Part shown: piece after piece, positions 38,801-47,348 of the stretch
Layout: each line of letters begins with the position of its first letter
Position numbering within the stretch: the first letter of the stretch is position 1
From: Cryomorphaceae bacterium
Lineage (GTDB): Bacteria > Bacteroidota > Bacteroidia > Flavobacteriales_D > Sanyastnellaceae
Direction: 5' to 3'
Assembly (NCBI GenBank): GCA_016124575.1
Contig: WGNM01000033.1
Location: forward strand, 55,999-119,998
DNA length: 64,000 nt
Position numbers and translations under genes: made by a program
The notes under the pieces: model-generated
What the model saw: the letters and a program-made list of their open reading frames with translations, nothing else
Told to the model about the DNA's origin: nothing
The model's database searches: none

Positions 38801-41769
38801 GGCCCTGTGCCTCCTGATGCGTCGGCTGTCACACTTCCATTGTTTTGTCCGAAACATATCGGAGGAACGATATCAATGAAGTCTACAGTAATAGGTGTAG
38901 GCTCATTAACGGTGAATACAAAGGTTTCTTCACATGTGCCAAGTGTTATGGTAACAGCATATGTGCCAGCACACAAATCGAATATGTCTTCGTCGTTCGA
39001 TACAAATCCGTTTGAACTGGTCCATGAAATATTGTCTACCACAGCAGGAGTAAGATCCAACTCTATACTTCCTGTGCAAGCACCACCGCAATCGGCATCC
39101 GTTACTGTCTCTGTAATATTGAACTGGTCGTTTGTTCCTACGTTTACACTCAATAGGGTTTGACAACCGTTGACGTCAGTTATGGTCGCAACGTAGTTAC
39201 CGGAATTTAGGTTGGTGATGGTTGGGCCGGTGCACGGACAACTTGGTCCGTTCCAAGTTACTGTATATGGACCTCCGTGAGAACCAAAAATACTCAAAGC
39301 GATTTCACCATTTCCACCATTCGGGTCTCCACAGGCGTTCGGAACAGTAATAGCAGTAACTTGCCAGTCGGGCACGCAAGTCAATTCGATGTCTGTAGTA
39401 AACGTACAGTCGTTGCTGTCAACAACAATTAGCGTATAGTTTCCACATGGCGCATTCGCGAGATCTTCAAGGAAAAAGGTGTCTTGCGTATCATTGTTTA
39501 ACCATGTAACAAAATAGCCAGGTGTTCCACCTGTGATGGTGATGTCTACTCCGCCGTCGTTTGCATCCAGACAAGAAACATTGTATCCACCAGGGTAAGT
39601 TGTTACAGAGTTTACAATAACGTCAATTGGATCTCCTGGCTGATTGATTGTGATTGTTACACTTCCAGCGCTTGCACACCCATTCATATCGTTCACTGTG
39701 ACAGTGAAAACTCCGGCACCTAATCCTGTTGCTACGGGAGTATTCAAGTTAGCATCGTGGCTCCAATTGTAGAAGTACGGCGCACATCCACCGGTTGAGG
39801 TGACTGTTGCTAAACCTGTTTCGGCCCCATTACAAAGAATGTCTATTGTGCCTAGAACATCAATTTCAAGAACATCAGGCTCCTGAACGGTATACGTTTC
39901 GGTTACTTCACAACCCAAAGCATCCGTTACAGTTACTGTGTAATCACCTGCGCACAAGTCGATAGCTGTTGCAGCGTTGCCAACAACGTTGTCCAAAGCG
40001 TCAACCCATACATAAGTATACAGTCCGGTTCCTCCTACAACATCTACAGTGATCGATCCATCGCATGCGCCATTGCAGCTGATTGGGAAACATGAAAAAC
40101 TCGAGAAGTTAACATCAACCAAATTCAAAACTTGATCTTCGATAACCTCTACACAGCCCGAATTGGTGCATCCCACAGCGTCAACAATGGTTACGCAATA
40201 GGTGCCTTCCACCAATCCTGACGGATCTTCATCGATCGAAACGATATTGCCTGTTAATGTCCACTCATACGTTATAGGCTCAGTTGCATCGGTTACTGTC
40301 AAATCAATTGCACCCGTTGCTCCGTCAATACACGTTACGTTGGTAACGTTGAAAGCAAGGTTCGGGGCTGTTACGTTTACAGTGGCTGAAGCCGATACAA
40401 CACAGTTAGCAACGGTTGAGGTCAGCGTATATGTCGAAGTTACAGACGGACAAACATCAACAATAAGTGATGATGGGTCTGAAACTTCTGAAGATGGCGA
40501 CCATTCAAAGGATGATAGTCCACCGGTGATTGCATCTGCTGTTAACGTTACACATTGACCATTGCAAATGGTGCTGGTGGCAGGAGTGATGTCTACCGTC
40601 AACTCATCAATGATTTCAAAGTCAACAGAGCTTTGGAATTCAAAACCTTCACACAGTTGGTTTACCAATGTGATGTTCACAATCTCGGTTCCTTCTAGCA
40701 ATCCATCAGAAATAGGAATGATCTCAAAACTAATGGATGTCTGCCCCGCCGGTATTACAAGCGTATAATAGTTGTTCACCAAATCCAAGAATGGAGTCAA
40801 ATCAGGAACGGTTGTGTAGTCTACACCAAATTCGGCATCGCCGTCAAGTGCAAAACTTACTTCGAGATCCGTAACCGGCACAAAAGTGCTTTCAAACAAA
40901 ACAGTACCGTTGTTACAATCTTCAATCATGAAGTCTGTACCACCTTCTGTAGAAGTGGTGATGGTAAGTGGATTTGATTCGATCTGGTTAATGAATACTG
41001 CTGAGTCATAAAGTCTGTCTGACCCATCAGCAATAATCAACTTGAGGTGGTAAATTTCACACGATTGAACGTTTCCGATAGCAGCGCGCAAGCCTACTGT
41101 TAGTCCATCATATTGTATACCAAGTCCCAATGGGTTTTGGTTGTTGTAAAAATACTGGGTGTTGTCAATGTTGTTTACCGAGTTGATGGCTACAGGGTCT
41201 GCAGTGCCAGGTATCAAGGCGATGTTCTGATCAATGCCTACTCCAGGTCCGCTGATAAAGAACCCAAAAACATCGTTAAACGACGATCCAACCCATTCGA
41301 GGTATTCTTCAGAAGCAAAAGTGAAGTTGAATCGAATTGAATCTCCCTGCGGAACGATGTCGAATTCTATCGTGCAGGCATCCCAAGTTGTAAGGCCACC
41401 GTTAGCGGCAGTCAGCAGCGGACTTCCCATGAAGCCGTTGTCGTATTGGTCACAATTTAAACATGTGCTCCCCGAAATCTGAGGTAAACCTGTTTCGTCG
41501 TTTGGACCAATGGCGTTTATGGCTCGTCCTGTTGTCAGCAACAAGCCTTCGCTGTTACCGATTTCTGTACCTACCGAGGTGTAATAACCATAACTGCCAG
41601 GAGCCCCTGTTGCAGTAACGTTAAATATTTCTATTCCAGTCCCCACAAGGTTTTGCACCATTTCTGAGGGCGTTTGGCTAATGTCGACCGTCAATTGGGC
41701 TTTCAATTGGTACCCGGTCAATAGAATAGATAAGATGAGAAGCCTTTGAAAAAGGTTGAAATTCTTCAT
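35875..41769 (-). CDS. Giant SprB-like surface adhesin with T9SS type B C-terminal domain
   Basis: This 1964-residue exported protein has a signal peptide (MKNFNLFQRLLILSILLTG), a choice-of-anchor L-like domain (about 30-260, NSEGLLLTTGRAINAIGPN) and a Calx-beta-like region (about 270-395). A run of 17 repeats of about 70-80 residues follows. Each repeat opens with C-x-G-x-x-x-G-x-I, continues GGT-xx-Y-xx-W and closes V-x-D-xx-GC. The last repeat has lost its first Cys. It ends with the gliding-motility-type (CHU_C) domain: TGLSPNGDNQNDFYVI, FNRWGNLVYDKTNY, LPDGTYFVVFEAG. This is the plan of SprB-type adhesins. Surface display is inferred. Whether the cells glide cannot be told from this window. 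Confidence 0.93.
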   Translation of the reverse strand: MKNFNLFQRLLILSILLTGYQLKAQLTVDISQTPSEMVQNLVGTGIEIFNVTATGAPGSYGYYTSVGTEIGNSEGLLLTTGRAINAIGPNDETGLPQISGSTCLNCDQYDNGFMGSPLLTAANGGLTTWDACTIEFDIVPQGDSIRFNFTFASEEYLEWVGSSFNDVFGFFISGPGVGIDQNIALIPGTADPVAINSVNNIDNTQYFYNNQNPLGLGIQYDGLTVGLRAAIGNVQSCEIYHLKLIIADGSDRLYDSAVFINQIESNPLTITTSTEGGTDFMIEDCNNGTVLFESTFVPVTDLEVSFALDGDAEFGVDYTTVPDLTPFLDLVNNYYTLVIPAGQTSISFEIIPISDGLLEGTEIVNITLVNQLCEGFEFQSSVDFEIIDELTVDITPATSTICNGQCVTLTADAITGGLSSFEWSPSSEVSDPSSLIVDVCPSVTSTYTLTSTVANCVVSASATVNVTAPNLAFNVTNVTCIDGATGAIDLTVTDATEPITYEWTLTGNIVSIDEDPSGLVEGTYCVTIVDAVGCTNSGCVEVIEDQVLNLVDVNFSSFSCFPISCNGACDGSITVDVVGGTGLYTYVWVDALDNVVGNAATAIDLCAGDYTVTVTDALGCEVTETYTVQEPDVLEIDVLGTIDILCNGAETGLATVTSTGGCAPYFYNWSHDANLNTPVATGLGAGVFTVTVNDMNGCASAGSVTITINQPGDPIDVIVNSVTTYPGGYNVSCLDANDGGVDITITGGTPGYFVTWLNNDTQDTFFLEDLANAPCGNYTLIVVDSNDCTFTTDIELTCVPDWQVTAITVPNACGDPNGGNGEIALSIFGSHGGPYTVTWNGPSCPCTGPTITNLNSGNYVATITDVNGCQTLLSVNVGTNDQFNITETVTDADCGGACTGSIELDLTPAVVDNISWTSSNGFVSNDEDIFDLCAGTYAVTITLGTCEETFVFTVNEPTPITVDFIDIVPPICFGQNNGSVTADASGGTGPYTYEWTPSVDCFFAGSSNAGITNLFECVYEVTVTDFTGCQVTESIFLDAPQVMDIFVSTSLFNGGYNISCPGGNDGQISVTVSGGTPDCAGFAPECYEYDWATCDPVNVPGSAFQDGLIAGTYCVVVTDANGCVATTQIPIGDPEPIEASGVISDYNGFGVSCNGVCDGFITPNITGGTDEYVVYEWITGDIGDNDPEAITLVDLCAGVYELRVVDTNDCENIISFELTEPAPIEVTVDNVNNVTCYLGIDGSISVTATGGTEPYDYDWNNGAFNGNVLVNLTGNTYNLVVTDDNGCTVEETVIVTQPGPFTVTLTVPVLEGTPFDIPCNGENTGSINTVIQGGTPNYFINWSGPGVVMPTAQNQTDLTAGTYTIIVTDNNGCTTGGSVTLTEPSEPLLISSDVSLYPNGLQISCFGACDGFVDLTVSGGVEPYTFLWEINNNGGEFALTEDIADVCAGHYEVLVSDANGCSELLIFDLLQPDPIVITPTLSDYNGFNFSCPTSCDGEVTIDVTGGEAPVSVEWFIDNISGGGGFTQTGLCPGQTVSVTATDALGCTTTLEIVLTAPDEIVFNETVSQITCFGEVDGSIVTNVTGGTGSYTYTWTPDFGNVTEISGLNENPYCLDIEDTNGCTASMCWDIIEPAMIGATLTSTDASCGLCDGTATLAISGGTAPFQVEWQGPTAIGDDEVSATDLCEGAYTTAITDAGGCTVTVSTTIDGQLAMVLNLTATSPLCFGDCDGSIDATLTNGTAPLTIEWVDASGDVISSEEDLSDLCNGTFTITVTSADGCEVSGSSAIIEPTALTINAEITEYENGYNVSVLNGTDGEVVTNVAGGTPTYEYVWSGGTTAVPDGTESPNNLGAGTYQLMITDANGCMVDTTIVITGPDDLTLPTGLSPNGDNQNDFYVILGIDGYPVNTFKVFNRWGNLVYDKTNYNNEWFGQNNSGEPLPDGTYFVVFEAGSRQFGTYVDLRR

Positions 41770-41796
41770 GAAATGAAGTTTCTAAGGGTTTCTTAA

Positions 41797-42180
41797 TTAA
41801 TTGAGGCCTAGTCGCTTCGCGCGACATTTATCGCTGAATGCTGGCTTGTCGAGGTCGGTGCGAATGGCTACCTGAAGTGATGTTGAAGACCCTATTACAT
41901 CTGCGATGTAGGTCTTTACTTCTTCTAAACTTCGACTTCCTTGAATCACATTGATAACAATGAGTTCCGCAGGTACGCAGGCTTCAGAGATAGAAATGTC
42001 GTTTTTTAAACGCGTTGAGCGAACAGCATCGGCGTACTTTTCAGGTGTAATACCAGAAACTTCGACAATAAATTCAAGATTTCCGGAGCCAGAAGATTGC
42101 GCAGCAACTGATGTTGCCAATAGCAATGCAGTAAACATCAAGGCACTGCAAAGGGCGAGGGTGAGTAGAGTCCCTTTCAT
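41797..42180 (-). CDS. Small exported protein upstream of the adhesin
   Basis: From the ATG at 42180 the product has 127 residues with a signal peptide (MKGTLLTLALCSALMFTALLLATSVAAQ). A longer frame starts with TTG at 42228 but would bury the signal peptide, so it is rejected. The mature part of about 100 residues contains two Cys and a ferredoxin-like or NTF2-like alternation (FIVEVSGITPEKYADAVRST). The family was not recognised. It ends 27 bases before the adhesin start on the same strand and is likely the first gene of that operon. Confidence 0.65.
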   Translation of the reverse strand: MKGTLLTLALCSALMFTALLLATSVAAQSSGSGNLEFIVEVSGITPEKYADAVRSTRLKNDISISEACVPAELIVINVIQGSRSLEEVKTYIADVIGSSTSLQVAIRTDLDKPAFSDKCRAKRLGLN

Positions 42181-42247
42181 GACAGGTTGTTGGTGTTGGT
42201 TGTTAATTAAGAAAAACGCTTTTTCCAATGGACAAAGATGCTAAAAA

Positions 42248-42278
42248 ATAAGATAGGGATACGATTCAATTTCCCAAA
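42248..42278 (-). promoter_or_regulatory. Possible promoter of the adhesin operon
   Basis: On the minus strand TTTG (42275-42278), an exact 19-base spacer and TATCTTAT (42248-42255) resemble TTTG-N19-TAnnTTTG with two mismatches in the -7 box. Downstream, GAAAAAGCGTTTTTC forms a small hairpin in the leader. A second -7-like box, CATCTTTG, follows. Either could be used. Confidence 0.35.
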
Positions 42279-42279
42279 T

Positions 42280-43020
42280 CTAAATATCAAGTTGTGAAGT
42301 ACTTGCGATATATAACGCTATCGCTGCTGCAGCGCCAACATTCAGTGAAGAAATATCTCCTGGCATTGGAATTCGAACCAGGCGATCGCATACACGTAAA
42401 GTTTCTGGAGACAGTCCCGTTTCTTCGTTTCCTAAAACCATGCACATCGGCGAACCGAACTGCGATTTATCGAGCAAATCCGAGGCTTTTTCGGTCATTC
42501 CAATAAGCGGAATACCGGCGTCCATAAGAAACTTCAATGCTTGACCCCAATGCGAAACGCGACAAACAGGAAGTCGCAACAAGGCGCCTGAACTCGATTT
42601 GACGGCTTCATCGTTAATTGGAGCCATTCCTTTTGAAGGTACAATTACAGCGTCAATTCCAAAACACTCCGCGGTGCGACAAATAGCTCCGAAATTGCGG
42701 ACGTCTGTTATGCCATCAAAAGCCAAGAATCGCGGCATGATGCCCTTGTCGTATAAATCACTTGTCAGGTGCTCTAAATTGGCGAAGGTAATCGGGGATC
42801 CGAAAGCAATAATTCCTTGATGGTTTTTTCGGGTAATGCGGTCAAGCTTCTGCTGAGGAACGAATTGCACAGGTATCTCAAGCTCTTTTGCTTGGGCCAA
42901 TACCTGATTCGATTTCTCGTTTCTCAAGCCCTGCAAAAGCAATATCTTTTGCAAGTCAGCGCCTGTTTCCAATGCTTCTAGCACGGGGTGCCAACCAAAT
43001 AATAAGTCGTCGTTAACCAT
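42280..43020 (-). CDS. rlmB: SpoU-family RNA 2'-O-methyltransferase, RlmB-like
   Basis: This SAM-dependent SPOUT enzyme probably methylates the 2'-O of G2251 (E. coli numbering) in 23S rRNA, as RlmB does. From the ATG at 43020 it has 246 residues. The longer frame overlaps the upstream gene and adds no conserved sequence. LLFGWHPVLEALETG starts the substrate-binding domain. The trefoil-knot motifs are NFGAICRTAECFGIDAV, MVLGNEETGLS and IPMPGDISSLNVGAAAAIAL. Other SpoU enzymes, such as TrmH, share these motifs, so the exact target is less certain than the family. Confidence 0.88.
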   Translation of the reverse strand: MVNDDLLFGWHPVLEALETGADLQKILLLQGLRNEKSNQVLAQAKELEIPVQFVPQQKLDRITRKNHQGIIAFGSPITFANLEHLTSDLYDKGIMPRFLAFDGITDVRNFGAICRTAECFGIDAVIVPSKGMAPINDEAVKSSSGALLRLPVCRVSHWGQALKFLMDAGIPLIGMTEKASDLLDKSQFGSPMCMVLGNEETGLSPETLRVCDRLVRIPMPGDISSLNVGAAAAIALYIASTSQLDI

Positions 43021-43022
43021 AT

Positions 43023-44240
43023 CTAATCTAGGAATACCCTTCCATTTCTCCACGCTGTTACCGCCCTGTCCCAATAACTGCGGTAAAGTGGATTGCGAAT
43101 CAATCGAAACTCGTTGTCGCTGTGTTTAGTCGAAATTTTGGCAAAGGTAAACGATACGCTGCTTACGTTGTTCTCTTCTCCATAAATCCACGTTTCGGTG
43201 TCTGTGCTTTTCTTGATCTTGTTCGGGTTACCAAAAACAACATGAACCAATCCACGATCGGTCTTCCAGCCTTCTGCATACGAAGAAAAACTCCTGTTGG
43301 CTTCTACAACGCGGCGATAATAATTCTTGATCAATGAGCGGGCTTTATCCTTCGATCCTCCACAGTCTATCCAAAATTCGTCTAATCCAACTTTAGGGTA
43401 ATTGCTGCTTTGTATGCGTTCGTATTCTTTTCGAGAACTGATGTATCGCAAACTATTCACCATCCCTGCTACTGTTTTTATTCGCGGGTAGGCTGACTCT
43501 CGACCGAATATGGAGAAGACAAAACTGGAATCGCAATAGACACTGTAAATGCCTGTTTCAATGTTCTGCGTATTTCCTACGAGTAACTTTCTGTCAAATT
43601 CTTTTTCATCAGGTAAAATAATTTTGGCTTCTGAATAGGGGGGAGGTGGAAGGTTGATATCAGGTGTCCAATGATTGATGTTCAACTCGCGCGGAAACCG
43701 AGCTGATTGAATATCGACGGCGCTGCCCTGTGAAATGTTATTTCCGAAAAAGGGATTTTTGCTACCAACACGAATAAGTAAAAAATCCTGTCGGGTAGGA
43801 GCATCCGTTTTCTCTATCACAACATCCATCCGCTCTTCCCATTTCCTGTTTTCATCACGAATGCGCACAATACATTTGGTTTTCAACTGCTTCTTGAAGG
43901 GTATGACTTGTGTAACAATGACCTTTCGTAAATCTTCCTCCGCAACGATTGTCTGCTTGAATTGCACAGTGTCTTTGGTCGAGGTGAAGAATAAATCAAT
44001 ACTTAAATTCGAGGTGAATGGTGCATCCGGACTTTGGCGAGTAAAAAGTAGCTCGTCGGTATAAATTTGCAGGTAAAGCTTTGTGGAGTCGTCGCTAACA
44101 TGGTAAAACAGCAGGTCTGGATGAAGCGGACTGGTCTCAAAGTCATAGCTCGCTTCATTGGCCGATCTGCTCGGGCCACTCGATTTGCAACTTGCTGCTA
44201 CCAGTGCAATTAGTATTAGGAAGAGGTGTCTATTCTTCAT
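43023..44240 (-). CDS. GWxTD domain lipoprotein
   Basis: From the ATG at 44240 this 405-residue protein has a lipoprotein signal peptide (MKNRHLFLILIALVAASCKSS). A GTG four codons earlier is also possible. The C-terminal part carries the GWxTD motif (SYAEGWKTDRGLVHVVFGNP) that defines a Bacteroidota-associated domain of unknown function, and the middle is a beta-rich domain. It overlaps the end of rmuC by 11 bases and stops two bases before the rlmB start, so the block is clearly co-transcribed. The lipoprotein is probably in the periplasm or at the outer membrane. Confidence 0.85.
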   Translation of the reverse strand: MKNRHLFLILIALVAASCKSSGPSRSANEASYDFETSPLHPDLLFYHVSDDSTKLYLQIYTDELLFTRQSPDAPFTSNLSIDLFFTSTKDTVQFKQTIVAEEDLRKVIVTQVIPFKKQLKTKCIVRIRDENRKWEERMDVVIEKTDAPTRQDFLLIRVGSKNPFFGNNISQGSAVDIQSARFPRELNINHWTPDINLPPPPYSEAKIILPDEKEFDRKLLVGNTQNIETGIYSVYCDSSFVFSIFGRESAYPRIKTVAGMVNSLRYISSRKEYERIQSSNYPKVGLDEFWIDCGGSKDKARSLIKNYYRRVVEANRSFSSYAEGWKTDRGLVHVVFGNPNKIKKSTDTETWIYGEENNVSSVSFTFAKISTKHSDNEFRLIRNPLYRSYWDRAVTAWRNGRVFLD

Positions 44241-45567
44241 CTGATGCTTCACTTTCTAGGTCGTTGTCTGAAAGAAGTTGTGGGTTGATGTTCTTTTTAT
44301 TGGTAAGTCCCAATTTACGCATCTTATCGGCTCGCCCAATTAAATTTCCTTTACCTTCTTTCAGTTTGTTCATGGCAGCGTCATACGCACTCATGCTGCT
44401 TTCAAGTGTCTTGCCGACTTGCAACATGTCTTCTGTAAAGGCAACAAATTTATCGTATAAATTACTGCCGGCAAGTATGATTTCTTGCACGTTTTTCCGC
44501 TGGTCTTCTTGTTTCCAAATGTAGCTAACGGTGCGCATGGTGGCGAGCAAGGTGGTGGTGGAAACCAGTACGATGTTCTTATTCAAAGCTTCTTCGTACA
44601 GCTTTGGTTCGTTGCTCAATGCCAAGCTTAGCGCGGGCTCTATGGGTATGTACATCAGCACGAAATCCAATGTGTTGATGCCGGTTATTTGGTCGTAATT
44701 CTTGGCGCTCAATTGCGAAATGTGTGTGCGCATGCTGGCAACGTGCTCTTTCAGCGCTGTCGCGGATGTTAATTCGTCGCTTGAATGGTAACGCTCGTAA
44801 GCCGTTAATGATACTTTTGAATCGACAACAATGCTGCGGTTTTCAGGAAGTTTGATGAGGAAATCCGGACGCTGTCTGCCTTCGCTGCCTGAAAAGCTCT
44901 GTTGTGTGAGGTAGTGGATGTCTTTTTGCAAGCCGGCTTTCTGAAGTATCACTTCGAGGTGGCTCTCGCCCCAATCGCCTTGAACTTTCGAATCTCCTTT
45001 TAAGGCACTGGCTAAGTTCGAGGCTCCTTCGCTCAACTTTTGATTCATCTCTTTCAACTGCTCGAGCTGTTGAAACAATTTTCCTTGTCCCTCGCGCTCA
45101 TCGCCATAAGCCTTCTCAACTTGAAGTTTGAATTCACCTAGCTGATTTTTTAATGGGTTCAAAAGGTTGCCAATCTGTTCTTGATTCACTTTTGTGAACT
45201 GCTCCGATTGGTTTGTAATCAGTCGGTTTGAAATCAATTCAAACTCTTTTTCTAGTCGCTGACGGGTGTCTATTATCTCTTTTTCAAAGTCTGCTCTGCG
45301 CTGCGAAAACTCAACTTCCCGCTCGCGAGCACGGGTGTCTTTTTGTTCTATTTCTTTCGATAAATACATAAGCTCTTGCTGAAGTTTCTCACGCGCTAAA
45401 ACAGCTTCACTGTATTTTTCTTGCAGACTTTTCAATTCTGCCCGATTGCTTTCGAGATCTTGTCTTAAAAAATCATTGCTCCCTTCCTTCGGTGTTGTAA
45501 AACGGGCTATTACGAAACCCGCAATAATGCCCACTACAATTCCCAATAACAATGCGAGTAAATCCAT
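44230..45567 (-). CDS. rmuC: DNA recombination protein RmuC
   Basis: RmuC (445 aa) limits DNA inversions at short inverted repeats in E. coli. Its PD-(D/E)xK-like fold suggests nuclease relation. An N-terminal membrane helix (MDLLALLLGIVVGIIAGFVIA) is followed by a long coiled coil (about residues 30-180), then the RmuC domain (about 185-400) with QGDWGESHLEVILQKAGL, RPDFLIKLPENRSIVVDSKVSL and FVLMYIPIEPAL. Its start overlaps the stop of the upstream gene (TAATG). Its presence with envelope genes is probably an operon of convenience. Confidence 0.95.
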   Translation of the reverse strand: MDLLALLLGIVVGIIAGFVIARFTTPKEGSNDFLRQDLESNRAELKSLQEKYSEAVLAREKLQQELMYLSKEIEQKDTRAREREVEFSQRRADFEKEIIDTRQRLEKEFELISNRLITNQSEQFTKVNQEQIGNLLNPLKNQLGEFKLQVEKAYGDEREGQGKLFQQLEQLKEMNQKLSEGASNLASALKGDSKVQGDWGESHLEVILQKAGLQKDIHYLTQQSFSGSEGRQRPDFLIKLPENRSIVVDSKVSLTAYERYHSSDELTSATALKEHVASMRTHISQLSAKNYDQITGINTLDFVLMYIPIEPALSLALSNEPKLYEEALNKNIVLVSTTTLLATMRTVSYIWKQEDQRKNVQEIILAGSNLYDKFVAFTEDMLQVGKTLESSMSAYDAAMNKLKEGKGNLIGRADKMRKLGLTNKKNINPQLLSDNDLESEASDEE

Positions 45568-47204
45568 TAAAATCTATTTATAAAGCCAAAGTGTATCTTC
45601 CCGTTTCGCAGTAATATAGGGTTGTTTTGTTCGCTGCCAAGTGCGTAAAATATACTAAACGATCCGTTGGCTGTTCCAAGCAAAGCACCCGCGCCAAAAC
45701 CAAAGGGTGTATCGCTGAAATATACTTCATCATTCCGTTCATACCATGCCTGATCATAAAAGAGAAATACGGCCGAACTTTTGTCGAGCTGAAACTTCAT
45801 CTCTGCAGTGAAAATGGCATAAGTAGATGCAAAAATCGATTCTTCGTTGAAGCCGCGCAATGTGTGCAATCCTCCTATGCGGTATTGTTCATTGACGAGC
45901 AAACTGCTGTCTATCTTGCTGCCTGCTGTTGCCCCTAAAACTGCAGAAAATCGGTTTATGATGGGAATCCAACCACGAACTGTTCCTGTGCCTGCGAATT
46001 GTGAAGATTTCTGATCTATGTTCTCGTCGCTAAATGCGGTCTTTATTCCGGCGCTGGCTTGTCCTTCTATCAAGTATCCGCGCATGGGGTTCGGGGTGAA
46101 GTCGATATTGTAACTTCTGGCGGCAACGCCGTACCGGCGGACGTTGATGTTGTCGATGTTGATGAGGTTCTCGCGCAAGGGGTTTGTTGCATACCATTCT
46201 GTAAATGCTCTGACATATTTTCCTTGCCCAATGACGAGTCCGGCAGAAAGTTCGATTTTGTTGGTTGTGAATGTTGTGTCTCGGCGGTAAAGTTGGACAT
46301 CGCCCCAAAAACCAATTCGGGTTGAAAGTATGTACGGATAGGCGGCGCTAATCTTTAAATCTTGGGTCTGAAATTGCAATCTCTTCCATTCCAAATTGAA
46401 TTGTTCTCCTCTTTTGAGTACGTTTTGTAAGCCAAGGTTGACATTTCCTGTTAAAACAATTTTTCCCGTATTGGCGTCGGGCTGAAACCCTACGATCCCG
46501 TCGAAGCGGTTGGCGCGTTTCGACTTGAGGTATACTGAAATGTCGGCGCCTTTGCTGTGGAAAAGGGCTTCTGACGGACGAATCAGCTCAACGAAGTCGA
46601 GTTCTTTGATGCGTTTCGAAATGTTTCGAAAATCTTTTTCACTGTAAGGTTGCCCTTTTCGAATGTTGAGGTATTGCTCGAAATACGCAGTGCTTTGCCT
46701 GATCTCTGATTTCACAATCAAGCTGTCATATGCGATATATGTACCAGCGTTTACGGATGCGTGTACACGAAGTTTGTCGTTGCCATCTGCCACTACAGTA
46801 TAAGCTACCTGCGCAAACGGATAGCCTTTGTTTTCATATGGAAGTAGTGTTTTTTTTCCTGTCCTATCGAAAAAAACATCAGGACGATTCGAGGTGATTT
46901 TCTCTGTGTTAAGCTTTCTCCCCACCGCTGTTTTCAGTTCTACAATGTCGAATCGCTGTCTGCGATTGAAGTATGCAATAGCCGTATTGCTTTCAAAAGT
47001 TAAGCTGTCACAGCTTGCAAGGAGGTATCCTCTCCAATGGTGATTGTTGACAAGGCTGTCGATATGGAATTGAACCGAATTTGTGCTGTCGCATGCAATC
47101 GAAGGGAAAGAAGTGTCGCCCCTGATATTCAAAATAGATTGCCCCAAAACGCTATTCGCAAGGAGCAAAATAACGATGGCGCTTGTGAAAGTGAACTGTT
47201 TCAC
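45567..47204 (-). CDS. BamA/TamA-family outer-membrane protein
   Basis: The chosen start is GTG at 47204, which gives a clean signal peptide (MKQFTFTSAIVILLLANSVLG) and 545 residues. A TTG at 47237 would add 11 residues before it. POTRA-like repeats (about 110-190) precede a 16-stranded barrel of the Omp85 type, with the conserved RGF element in IGGLHTLRGFNEESIF and a final aromatic strand (GKIHFGFINRF). Omp85 proteins insert or export outer-membrane proteins. This one is shorter than BamA, with fewer POTRA domains, and resembles the short BamA/TamA-like proteins of Bacteroidota. Substrate unknown. Confidence 0.85.
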   Translation of the reverse strand: MKQFTFTSAIVILLLANSVLGQSILNIRGDTSFPSIACDSTNSVQFHIDSLVNNHHWRGYLLASCDSLTFESNTAIAYFNRRQRFDIVELKTAVGRKLNTEKITSNRPDVFFDRTGKKTLLPYENKGYPFAQVAYTVVADGNDKLRVHASVNAGTYIAYDSLIVKSEIRQSTAYFEQYLNIRKGQPYSEKDFRNISKRIKELDFVELIRPSEALFHSKGADISVYLKSKRANRFDGIVGFQPDANTGKIVLTGNVNLGLQNVLKRGEQFNLEWKRLQFQTQDLKISAAYPYILSTRIGFWGDVQLYRRDTTFTTNKIELSAGLVIGQGKYVRAFTEWYATNPLRENLINIDNINVRRYGVAARSYNIDFTPNPMRGYLIEGQASAGIKTAFSDENIDQKSSQFAGTGTVRGWIPIINRFSAVLGATAGSKIDSSLLVNEQYRIGGLHTLRGFNEESIFASTYAIFTAEMKFQLDKSSAVFLFYDQAWYERNDEVYFSDTPFGFGAGALLGTANGSFSIFYALGSEQNNPILLRNGKIHFGFINRF

Positions 47205-47348
47205 AATAGAAAGAAGGTTTAACCGTTCAACTATCAAGGTTTAGTGTTGTTCATAAATCTGTGAAACAAAAGTCTACTTCCTGCGTAAAATGAATCTGTA
47301 TGGTGGTCATCTTTCGGCTTGAAAGGAAACCACTGAAACCTAAAGCAA

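Noticed and set aside
36130..40530. Regularly spaced repeats that might suggest a CRISPR array
   Set aside because: The period is about 210-240 bases, the units are diverged and translate in one frame into protein repeats. No cas gene is present.
36383..41482. Many plus-strand frames of 60-140 residues across the adhesin
   Set aside because: They are antisense to the repeat-rich adhesin, whose biased composition leaves few stops on the other strand. None has a plausible domain or start.
42181..42228. TTG-initiated extension of the small exported protein
   Set aside because: It would bury the signal peptide and uses a rare start codon.
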